This document shows, one piece after another, positions 1-5,972 of a stretch of 7,294 bases of DNA; within the stretch, counting starts at the first letter, position 1; every line of letters starts with the position of its first letter. The DNA lies in the NCBI GenBank assembly GCA_946887085.1, contig CAMPKG010000176.1, positions 1 through 7,294 on the forward strand, in the 5' to 3' direction. The stretch is from an uncultured Sphingobacteriales bacterium (GTDB lineage: Bacteria; Bacteroidota; Bacteroidia; Chitinophagales; Chitinophagaceae). The notes below the pieces were generated by a model that saw only the letters and a program-made list of their open reading frames with translations, did not search any database and was not told where the DNA came from. The position numbers and the translations under genes are program-made.

Positions 1-785
1 ACCTTGTTTCGGGCGGTGACGGTATAACTTCCCTCACCGTCAAAAAGATCATCACAGGAGGCGGACCTGTATTGCCCGGGCTTGCGGCGATAGTTACCAG
101 AGTCTTTCCACAGGCGGAACGCATAGCGGTATACGGCAGCACCGAGGCCGAACCCATCAGCCATATAAAGTTTGATGAACTTATCGCAGCAACGCCGGAG
201 CGCATACTGCCGCAAGGGCTGCCCATTGGCTAAACCGACCCTGCCATAAAAATTGTGATCATTCCGCACGCCGATGCACCTGTCCCACCCCAAACTGCTT
301 TATCGTGGCGACAAATGCAGCTGGTAGAAAACTCAGTTGGTGAAATCGTAGTAGCGGGCCCTCATGTGCTGAAAGAATATGTGAACAATGAAGAGGCGCG
401 CTCCAGGAATAAGATATTGGTGGACGGCGAGGTCTGGCACAGGACGGGCGATGCAGGCAGACTGAACGAAGATGGCAATCTGTTTTTCTACGGGCTATGT
501 AAAGAAATAATAAGCCGGAATGGTGAAACATATTATCCCTTGCTGGTATCGCAGGCGCTCAGAAATTTCATCCCGGTAAAACAGGCTGCATTGCTGCTGT
601 TAAATGGTGAGCTGACCGTGGCGCTGGAATCCGCGGAGCCGATCAATGAACCTGTTTTGAAAACGGCTTTGGAAAAGACCGGGCTTGCCGGCGCTACTGT
701 ATGCTACGTTGAAAAAATACCCACCGATCCCCGGCACCAAACCAAGATTGACTATGATCAATTACTTGCCTTGCTGAAGAAGTAA
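1..785 (+). pseudogene. AMP-forming acyl-CoA/OleC-like ligase, C-terminal part, interrupted by an in-frame stop
   Basis: One reading frame (codons from position 3) encodes the C-terminal part of an ANL-superfamily adenylating enzyme; the 5' end lies outside the window. In order it shows GGGPVLPG, the A5-type motif YGSTEAEP (YGSTE at 132-146), the sequence GLPIG, then TAA at 231-233. The same frame continues with VGEIVVAGP, the A7-type motif WHRTGD (Asp codon 450-452, expected to bind the ribose) and a C-terminal DPRHQTKID with the likely A10 catalytic Lys at 744-746. The part after the stop aligns with what should follow GLPIG without a frame change, so one substitution (for example AAA or CAA to TAA) explains the break. 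The TEAEPIS and DPRHQTKID flavour resembles OleC (beta-lactone synthetase) and related fatty acid-CoA ligases; substrate is uncertain. TAA ends other genes here, so it is not recoded. The choices are pseudogene or sequencing error. Confidence 0.8.
255..785 (+). CDS. Open 3' fragment of the interrupted acyl-CoA ligase (GTG start)
   Basis: This 176-codon frame is what a gene finder would call downstream of the TAA at 231-233. It begins at a GTG that in the intact gene would be an internal Val in KIVIIP, and no ribosome binding site precedes it. It carries the C-terminal portion of the adenylating enzyme: the end of the large domain with RTGD (Asp66 of this fragment), the hinge, and the small C-terminal lid with TKID (Lys164). 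It lacks the P-loop and the YGSTE segment, so it cannot be an active ligase by itself. Independent expression is doubtful; I list it so that the frame is not mistaken for a separate small gene. Its stop is 2 bp from the stop of the convergent SRPBCC gene. Confidence 0.4.
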   Translation: MIIPHADAPVPPQTALSWRQMQLVENSVGEIVVAGPHVLKEYVNNEEARSRNKILVDGEVWHRTGDAGRLNEDGNLFFYGLCKEIISRNGETYYPLLVSQALRNFIPVKQAALLLLNGELTVALESAEPINEPVLKTALEKTGLAGATVCYVEKIPTDPRHQTKIDYDQLLALLKK

Positions 786-787
786 GT

Positions 788-1360
788 TTAGGAGGTCGGG
801 CCTTTCTCAATATTGCTTTTAATGTTCTCCAGGTTCTTTTTAAAAATATCGTCGACGATATAAGCGGCTAAATATGTTTTAAGCGTTTGGAGAAACCCCG
901 GTTCGTCGAGGTAAAACAATGTAAAAGTTAACCGTGTACTATTGCCGGAAACGCGCTCGTATAACTGCTGGCTTGCCAATCCCTCCGCCTTTACAGGAAA
1001 ACCAACCATATTGAAGATCGTCAGCTGTCTTTTGCGCGCAGGCTCCACTACAGTTATCAGTTCGTCCCAAACGATGCCTTTTTCATTAGCCTGCTTAAAG
1101 CATCTCCGGATGCTGCCCGGCATTCCATCCTTTACCTGCGAGCAATTCAGCGTAACGATGTGGTCAACATACACCGACCACCAGGCGGCATTGGCTGAAT
1201 TACCCAGATAGCTGAACACAACTTCGGGGGCAGCATTGATCGTTATTGTCTGCCTGACAGAGCGGTAGGCATTTCCATCATGTTTTGAATAAGGGCTTAA
1301 CAGAACTACGAAAGTCAATACTGCGGCGGTAACAGCAAGCACCCAAAAAATCTTTCGCAT
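788..1360 (-). CDS. Membrane-anchored SRPBCC (START/polyketide cyclase-like) family protein
   Basis: A 190-residue protein. Residues about 4-22 form one hydrophobic segment behind a short basic N-terminus (MRKIF), a signal anchor or uncleaved signal. Residues about 35-186 have the layout of a single SRPBCC domain: the opening strand RQTITINAAPEVVFSYL, where the typical 'I.app..Vf..l' pattern leads into the first helices, a Trp pair (WW, 60-61), central strands through VWDELITVVEPARKRQLTIF, and a long C-terminal helix (residues 155-186) that would close the hydrophobic cavity. The family binds lipids or other hydrophobic ligands, or acts as a cyclase/aromatase. No catalytic residue can be assigned, so the ligand is unknown. 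The ATG at 1358-1360 is chosen because it directly precedes the hydrophobic segment. It is convergent with the broken acyl ligase and divergent from the cyclase operon. Confidence 0.75.
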   Translation of the reverse strand: MRKIFWVLAVTAAVLTFVVLLSPYSKHDGNAYRSVRQTITINAAPEVVFSYLGNSANAAWWSVYVDHIVTLNCSQVKDGMPGSIRRCFKQANEKGIVWDELITVVEPARKRQLTIFNMVGFPVKAEGLASQQLYERVSGNSTRLTFTLFYLDEPGFLQTLKTYLAAYIVDDIFKKNLENIKSNIEKGPTS

Positions 1361-1389
1361 GAAAAAGGACGATTATTAAAAAATAAGAT

Positions 1390-1536
1390 AGCCAGTTTCT
1401 CGCTAACGCCCTGAAAAATCGTCAAAACATTAGCAACTCTTCTCGCTAATACAAACAAAAACGTCAAAAATTGTTAGCAACTCCTTCGCCAGCGCCTTTG
1501 AAAAAAACTTAAAAACGTTGGCAATTAATGGCTAAT
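1390..1536. repeat. Degenerate tandem repeat with 43-bp period
   Basis: GCTAA or its variant GCCAG occurs at 1402, 1445, 1488 and 1531, exactly 43 bp apart each time. Each is preceded 11 to 15 bp upstream by a partner arm, GCCAG at 1391, TTAGC at 1430, TTAGC at 1474 and TTGGC at 1518. The arms are complementary (TTAGC/GCTAA), so each unit contains a small dyad; the best is ATTAGC-N10-GCTAAT at 1429-1450. Between dyads lies an A-rich stretch with GTCAAAA or CTTAAAA. The first two full units are most alike (both contain GTCAAAA then TTAGCAACTC), with small indels; the third is more worn. This could be a decayed minisatellite or an array of protein binding sites. The repeat pattern is directly seen, its role is not. 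Confidence 0.6.
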
Positions 1537-1569
1537 GGGAACGACAAATTAAAATAATTAAACATTCTT

Positions 1570-1587
1570 AGTCAATTCGTATTGACT
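1570..1587. promoter_or_regulatory. Perfect inverted repeat, candidate operator
   Basis: AGTCAAT-TCGT-ATTGACT is a perfect 7-bp inverted repeat with a 4-bp spacer. Its right arm includes the whole putative -35 hexamer TTGACT (1582-1587) of the operon promoter, so a dimeric protein bound here would be placed to compete with RNA polymerase. The half-site does not match the E. coli CRP (TGTGA) or FNR (TTGAT) half-sites exactly, and no regulator gene is adjacent in this window. Identity of the regulator is unknown. Confidence 0.45.
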
Positions 1588-1611
1588 GCAAAATATTTGT
1601 TTGCTTATAAT
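1582..1611 (+). promoter_or_regulatory. Sigma70-like promoter for the three-gene operon
   Basis: TTGACT (1582-1587) and a perfect TATAAT (1606-1611) are separated by 18 bp, predicting transcription from about 1618 and a leader of about 120 nt before the ATG at 1741. Bacteroidota primary sigma factors prefer a -7 TAnnTTTG and a -33 TTG; only a partial TAnnTTTG match, TACTTTAT, follows at 1610-1617. The TTGACT element still fits a -33 TTG. The location, in AT-rich DNA upstream of the operon, supports the call. Confidence 0.4.
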
Positions 1612-1675
1612 ACTTTATTATATTGTGCATATATAAAATAATAAAACTGCAATTCACCATGTAAAGTATGTATGC

Positions 1676-1691
1676 CCGGCCCTGTGGCCGG
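1676..1691 (+). other. GC-rich hairpin in the operon leader
   Basis: CCGGCC-CTGT-GGCCGG forms a perfect 6-bp, all-GC stem with a 4-nt loop, about 50 nt upstream of the chosen start codon at 1741. No run of T follows it, so it is not an intrinsic terminator. GCCC at 1674-1677 could also pair with GGGC at 1696-1699, giving an alternative fold. It may affect mRNA stability or leader structure. It stands out against the AT-rich DNA just upstream. Confidence 0.4.
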
Positions 1692-1740
1692 TGGTGGGCG
1701 GGTGCCATTACTAGTGTACCAGCGTAAAAAACATAGTGAC

Positions 1741-2817
1741 ATGGAGAACATAACGCAGCAGGTGATGTCGACGCAGCCCGAGGCGGGCCACGAAACGAGT
1801 GAGGTCATCACACTTCAGCAATTTATCTCGCTGCTGAAGGAAGAAGAAGACTACTGGGCGCCCGACCAGAACAACACCAGGCTGATGATATCGCGGCTGC
1901 GCAAGATCTTTTACGATGAGTGGGGATGGAACAGCGAGTTGATACGCGGCGCAAAAGAAGCGGAGAACCGCTACGCAGTAAATATACTGGAAACGCCCAC
2001 GCCGCATACAAAGCAGCTGCGCAGGTTTGTAGCTAATACGTACACGCCCCTGCACCGCGAGGTGGTGTACAGCGAGGTGGACAAAATATACGGCAACAGT
2101 CGCGCAGGCCAGGTGCCTTACATCTATCAGAACGACCGGCAGGAACTGGTGTTGCCCACCTGGTTCATGAACGATATAGGCCATGTGCTGGCGGGTGTCG
2201 ATGCATACAACCATCCGCAGGTAGTATCGCCCCTGCCCGATTTCCTGATGTTCCTTGCCAAACTGTTTCCGCATGTAGACTCGAACATGGACGTGGCCAC
2301 CTGGCTGGGTGACATAGCCAGCTCTTCGGGCGATTTTCTTTTCGACTACCTGAGGAACGGCCGCACCCCGCTGACACCGGAGCAGGAACAGCATTATATT
2401 GATATAGACGCGCCGGGCTCTGACATGCTGGGAAATATAGATGCCTACGTCATAGCGGCGCATTACGACGTCGGTTCATCGAACGGCATGCGCTTTACCG
2501 ATATACTGGAAGACTATTACTTCAACGACAAGTCGCCGCAGAGCAAACGTTTCTCCATTTACTGTGAAGCGATCGGGTTGAAAGGCTGGAACGGCGAATC
2601 GTTCGCCAACGAGCAGAAATGGCTGAAGTACTACACCAAACACCTGCGTAACAATATTTGCTTCCAGGTCTTCAGCCTGGCAAAAAAAGACCTGCGCACC
2701 ATTGTAGTGCTGCTTCGGATATGGATCGGCGGATTTAAAGACGTGCTGAAAAAAGAACCCTTGCTGCAGATATGGCTGAAGGCATTGAAGGAAAATGTAA
2801 AACGCGAATCAAAATGA
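1741..2817 (+). CDS. Conserved-looking soluble protein of unknown function, first gene of the cyclase operon
   Basis: A 358-residue protein with no signal peptide. I do not recognise the family. Residues 1-25 are polar and probably disordered; 25-120 look helical and charged (FISLLKEEEDYW, SRLRKIFYDEWGW). The most distinctive block is 139-240: PTWFMNDIGHVLAGVDAYNHP (Asp145, His148, Asp154), then TWLGDIASSSGD (Asp191) and SDMLGNIDAYVI (Asp228, Asp234). The Asp/His clustering could be a metal or catalytic site, but that is a guess. The C-terminus (about 305-350) is amphipathic and basic with a hydrophobic stretch (IVVLLRIWIGGF), so it may associate with a membrane. ATG 1741 is preferred over the in-frame ATG at 1672, whose 23 extra residues are Pro/Gly-rich and cover the leader hairpin. 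The stop overlaps the next start as ATGA (2814-2817), so the two genes are probably translationally coupled. Confidence 0.8.
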   Translation: MENITQQVMSTQPEAGHETSEVITLQQFISLLKEEEDYWAPDQNNTRLMISRLRKIFYDEWGWNSELIRGAKEAENRYAVNILETPTPHTKQLRRFVANTYTPLHREVVYSEVDKIYGNSRAGQVPYIYQNDRQELVLPTWFMNDIGHVLAGVDAYNHPQVVSPLPDFLMFLAKLFPHVDSNMDVATWLGDIASSSGDFLFDYLRNGRTPLTPEQEQHYIDIDAPGSDMLGNIDAYVIAAHYDVGSSNGMRFTDILEDYYFNDKSPQSKRFSIYCEAIGLKGWNGESFANEQKWLKYYTKHLRNNICFQVFSLAKKDLRTIVVLLRIWIGGFKDVLKKEPLLQIWLKALKENVKRESK

Positions 2818-4070
2818 CAACAGACAAAACAGTTTTGAAAAACCTGCGGCTGATCATCGGCGCGGTGCTGGCCATGATCTTTCTGCCTTACATGGGCGGG
2901 TACATATACACGGGTGGTAAATTCCCTGAAGATTATTTTGCTTTTCCGCCGCTGGTGCCCGGCGAGAAAGCGCCTTTCAGCCCGCTGGTATTCGGCATCT
3001 GCCTCGCGCTCATGCTCGTGGTGACGGTGCTGTATATATTCCCGCAGCTCTTCGGCTTTAAAAAACCCCCGATAAGCTTAACCACCGACAACAATAAAAC
3101 ACCGAAGGCGAAAGTGCCATTCCCAACCTGGTTCTGGGTAGGGCTGGTTATGTGGGGAGCCACACTGGTGGTACTCTGGGGACATTTTACCGGTCCGAAG
3201 TTCATCCTTTACTGGGCAGCGCTGCCGCTGTACTGGGGTTTTACTCTGGTGCTGGATGGCATTGTGTACAAACGCACAGGCGGCACTTCCATTATCAGCA
3301 CAAAGCCGAGGGAGATCATAGGCATAGGCATCGCATCGATATCGGGATGGCTGATCTTCGAATACCTGAACTTTTTTGTTGAGGACAACTGGGCCTACCC
3401 CATGGGAGTAGAATTGCCGGTAGCGGAATTTACGCTCTATGCGGTATTAGGCTCGTCGGGCCTGATGCCCATGGCGCTGGAATGGTATAGCCTGCTTAAT
3501 ACTTTTAAGAAGTTCCGCTATAAATATTCCTTCGGGCCAAAGATCACCCTGCCTCGCTGGCTGAAGATAGGACTGCTCGTTGTATCGCTGGTGGTGATGT
3601 TCCTGATACCGTTTTACCCGCAGGCCATGTTTGGTGCGTTGTGGCTAACGCCGTTGATATTGCTGGGATTGGTTTTGAATTTCATGAAAGTCTGGTCGCC
3701 CTTCGAGCCAATAAAAAATGGAAACTGGTCGCCCCTTGCCATCAGCGGACTGGCATATGGCATTCAAGGTTTTTTATGCGAGTTCTGGAATTATTTCAGC
3801 GGCATTCATAACCCCGATGGAACTGTATTTTCCCATAATCCCGACTATTGGATCTATAGCTTGCCTTATGTGGATGCCTACCATGTTTTTGAGATGCCGC
3901 TGGTAGGCCTGATGGGATACCTGCCATTTGGTGTGTATTGTGCGGTATGGTGGGTAGCTTTTGCATACTTGCTGGATATACCCACGCGCTTTTTTGATGA
4001 CGGCGCAGGGCCTGTACCTCAAACAGAATCATTGAGACCGAGATTACATGAGACTGAGATCATTCATTAG
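2814..4070 (+). CDS. Polytopic inner-membrane protein of unknown function with internal duplication
   Basis: A 418-residue protein with about ten hydrophobic segments, roughly 10-31, 57-78, 105-124, 129-150, 167-186, 203-226, 248-266, 271-291, 308-327 and 360-387. Two halves appear related. The first has P104-TWFWVGL, then E183-YLN, then NWAYP (Trp193). The second has P247-RWLKIGL, then E323-FWN, then YWIYSLP (Trp346). The P-to-E distance is 79 and 76 residues. The Glu-x-x-Asn and Trp-x-Tyr motifs sit at membrane edges and look functional. The layout of acidic/aromatic motifs faintly recalls carotenoid cyclase or hydratase (CarR/CruF) repeats, but this is speculation. ATG 2814 is chosen for the 4-bp ATGA overlap; an in-frame ATG at 2772 would lie 46 bp inside the upstream gene. 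The 3' end overlaps the cyclase gene by 23 bp. Confidence 0.85.
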   Translation: MTTDKTVLKNLRLIIGAVLAMIFLPYMGGYIYTGGKFPEDYFAFPPLVPGEKAPFSPLVFGICLALMLVVTVLYIFPQLFGFKKPPISLTTDNNKTPKAKVPFPTWFWVGLVMWGATLVVLWGHFTGPKFILYWAALPLYWGFTLVLDGIVYKRTGGTSIISTKPREIIGIGIASISGWLIFEYLNFFVEDNWAYPMGVELPVAEFTLYAVLGSSGLMPMALEWYSLLNTFKKFRYKYSFGPKITLPRWLKIGLLVVSLVVMFLIPFYPQAMFGALWLTPLILLGLVLNFMKVWSPFEPIKNGNWSPLAISGLAYGIQGFLCEFWNYFSGIHNPDGTVFSHNPDYWIYSLPYVDAYHVFEMPLVGLMGYLPFGVYCAVWWVAFAYLLDIPTRFFDDGAGPVPQTESLRPRLHETEIIH

Positions 4071-5949
4071 TGCACTGTTACTCCTGTTCTGTTTTTCGTC
4101 GAAGGCGGAAAGCAGGTACAAGGTTTTGTCTGATATTACGCAGATAGAAGTGCTGGAAGATCCTGCGGGCAAGTTCAGTTTTGAGCAGGCGGTGGCGTCT
4201 GGCAACTTTAAGCCATACGGTGAAAAAAATTTGAACCTGGAGGGCTCTATCTCCACGTTCTGGGTGAAGTTCTCCCTCCCCGCGGAAAGAACGGACTCGC
4301 TTTGGCTGGAAGCAGCACAGCCCCTGCTTGCGTCGGCTGATCTTTACTGCGTCGGCAACGATGGACAAACACATGTGTACCGGAGCGGTTACAATGTTCC
4401 TATTAATAAAAAGATCATTAGGCATCATTGCCAGGTTTTCCCCTTGCCGCGCGATTGCAGTGAATACTATTTCCGCTTTGAAGGAAACTGCACACCCGTG
4501 CCCATGCATGTGTGGCAGCGGGATGTATTCGAACAGAAAATGAGCAATCAGAAGATCATCTACGGCATATACATGGGTATCATGCTGTTTGTGATCTTCA
4601 TCAACCTGTTCCTGGCGCTGTCTTTAAAAAAGGTAGCGTATGTTCATTACTCTGTCCTGGTTTTCTTTTATGCGATATTTGCTGCCACCATTGATGGATA
4701 TATACTCTATATCCTGCCCAACATCGACATCCTTTACTGGTATAAATTAAATCCTATCCTCAACCAGCCCAACGGTTTATTATATGCAATACTCTTCCTG
4801 CAGGTTGGCAAATACAGCCCGAGGTTGCACCGCATCGCGATCGGTGTGCTTATCTACTTCACCACGTACATTATCTGGCACAATTTCCTTAGCCTGCCCC
4901 AGGTTTTTGCTTTGAGCCAGCTGCATGCGTTGGTCGGTGTGCTGTTGATGGCTACCCTTGGCATTGTTGTAGGCAGGAGGGGAAACAGGCTGGGCTACTA
5001 TTTCGCGACGGCCTATTTTATCTTTCTCGCTATCTGCACGGTAGAGGTACTTTATTTCAGAACGGGCACGCCACCCTATTTCTTCGAAGTGACCCATGTG
5101 TCGATCGGTATATTCTTCGAAGTATTTATGCTGGCATTCCTGCTGTCCAAAAGGTTTGAGTGGGAAAATGAAGCACACCAGCAGGCAGCAATAGAAGCAC
5201 AACGGCAATTATTTGAAAAAACGCAGGAGAACGAGCGCATCGTGCGCGAGCAGAACGTGATACTGGAACAGAAAATTACGCAACGCACGCACGAGCTTTC
5301 AACGGAAAAGAAAAAGTCAGACGATCTGCTGCTCAACATTCTTCCCGCAGATGTAGCGGACGAATTGAAGACAACCGGTTCGGCAAAAGCCAAGAGCTAT
5401 GAGTCGGTATCAGTATTGTTTACAGATATCAAAGACTTCACGCGCATCAGCCAGAACCAGAGCCCTGAAAAAATGATCGCAGAGCTGGACTATTGTTTCC
5501 GTGCATTTGACGGAATCATCCAGAAGAACAACCTCGAAAAAATAAAAACCATCGGTGACGCTTACATGTGTGCCGGCGGACTACCGATAAAAAACAACAC
5601 GCATGCGGTGGATATTATCAAAGCCGCTATCGAGATCGTCAGCTTTATGGATGAGCTGAAAAAGAAAAAACAGGCAAACAACGAACCATTCTTTGAAATA
5701 AGAGTAGGCATTAGCTCAGGACCGGTTGTAGCGGGTATAGTGGGTAACAGCAAATTCGCCTACGACATCTGGGGCGATACTGTGAATACGGCCGCCCGCA
5801 TGGAGCAAAACAGCGAGCCCGGCAAGATCAATGTATCCCAAGCCACTTACGAGATGGTGAAAGACAAATTCACCTGCACATACAGGGGCGAGATCGAAGT
5901 CAAGAATAAAGGCACACTAAAAATGTATTTCGTGGAAAGCGCTAGCTGA
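4048..5949 (+). CDS. 7TMR-DISM receptor-type class III adenylate cyclase
   Basis: A 633-residue sensor predicted to convert ATP to cAMP. Residues 1-20 are a signal peptide ending SSKA. Residues about 24-160 fit an extracytoplasmic 7TMR-DISMED2 sensing domain (STFWVKFSL, LWLEAAQPLLASADLY). Residues about 170-367 contain seven membrane helices (7TMR-DISM_7TM). A coiled coil (about 370-425) leads into the transducer motif LLLNILPADVADELK, and the cyclase domain spans 450-630. Metal ligands Asp460 (FTDIKDF) and Asp504 (TIGDAYM), adenine-selecting Lys500 (KIKTIG) and Asp573 (YDIWGD), and transition-state Asn580 and Arg584 (VNTAAR) are all present. It should therefore work as a homodimer with two active sites and prefer ATP over GTP; guanylate cyclases have Glu and Cys at the two selecting positions. 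It starts 23 bp inside the preceding gene, implying coupled expression. The ligand is unknown. Confidence 0.93.
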   Translation: MRLRSFISALLLLFCFSSKAESRYKVLSDITQIEVLEDPAGKFSFEQAVASGNFKPYGEKNLNLEGSISTFWVKFSLPAERTDSLWLEAAQPLLASADLYCVGNDGQTHVYRSGYNVPINKKIIRHHCQVFPLPRDCSEYYFRFEGNCTPVPMHVWQRDVFEQKMSNQKIIYGIYMGIMLFVIFINLFLALSLKKVAYVHYSVLVFFYAIFAATIDGYILYILPNIDILYWYKLNPILNQPNGLLYAILFLQVGKYSPRLHRIAIGVLIYFTTYIIWHNFLSLPQVFALSQLHALVGVLLMATLGIVVGRRGNRLGYYFATAYFIFLAICTVEVLYFRTGTPPYFFEVTHVSIGIFFEVFMLAFLLSKRFEWENEAHQQAAIEAQRQLFEKTQENERIVREQNVILEQKITQRTHELSTEKKKSDDLLLNILPADVADELKTTGSAKAKSYESVSVLFTDIKDFTRISQNQSPEKMIAELDYCFRAFDGIIQKNNLEKIKTIGDAYMCAGGLPIKNNTHAVDIIKAAIEIVSFMDELKKKKQANNEPFFEIRVGISSGPVVAGIVGNSKFAYDIWGDTVNTAARMEQNSEPGKINVSQATYEMVKDKFTCTYRGEIEVKNKGTLKMYFVESAS

Positions 5950-5972
5950 AATATAGATCCATAAATACTATT

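Larger units (their letters stand above)
1361..1740. other. Divergent intergenic region with repeats, promoter and leader
   Basis: This 380-bp stretch separates the minus-strand SRPBCC gene from the plus-strand operon. The part up to about 1670 is clearly richer in A and T than the genes on either side. It holds the 43-bp-period repeat (1390-1536), an inverted repeat and sigma70-like promoter (1570-1611), and a probable leader of about 120 nt with a GC-rich hairpin. No convincing protein is encoded. The one plus-strand extension, from ATG 1672, would add a Pro/Gly-rich tail of 23 residues to the first operon gene and looks like leader sequence rather than protein. I could not find a clear promoter for the SRPBCC gene on the minus strand. 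Confidence 0.7.

Noticed and set aside
231..233. Reassigned stop codon or programmed readthrough
   Set aside because: TAA serves as the normal stop of several genes in the window, including this same frame at 783-785, and no readthrough signal was seen.
1390..1536. CRISPR array
   Set aside because: The 43-bp units are similar throughout, including the A-rich part between dyads; there are no identical repeats separated by unique spacers, and no cas gene is present.
1676..1691. Intrinsic terminator
   Set aside because: The stem is strong but is followed by TGGTGGGCGGG, not a T run, and it lies in front of a gene rather than after one.
1672..1740. Upstream start for the first operon gene
   Set aside because: The added 23 residues are Pro/Gly-rich and coincide with the leader hairpin; ATG 1741 starts a normal polar N-terminus.
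1711..2463. Long minus-strand open frame (250 codons) opposite the first operon gene
   Set aside because: Its protein is rich in Arg, Val, His and Cys with no recognisable domain, and it lies entirely antisense to a plausible coding frame (all but the first 30 bp opposite the 358-residue gene); it is a shadow.
2772..2813. Upstream start for the membrane protein
   Set aside because: It would overlap the preceding gene by 46 bp and add residues without membrane character; ATG 2814 makes the common ATGA overlap.
4078..4509. Minus-strand open frame opposite the cyclase N-terminus
   Set aside because: It is antisense to the signal peptide and DISMED2 domain of a well supported gene, with no recognisable features.
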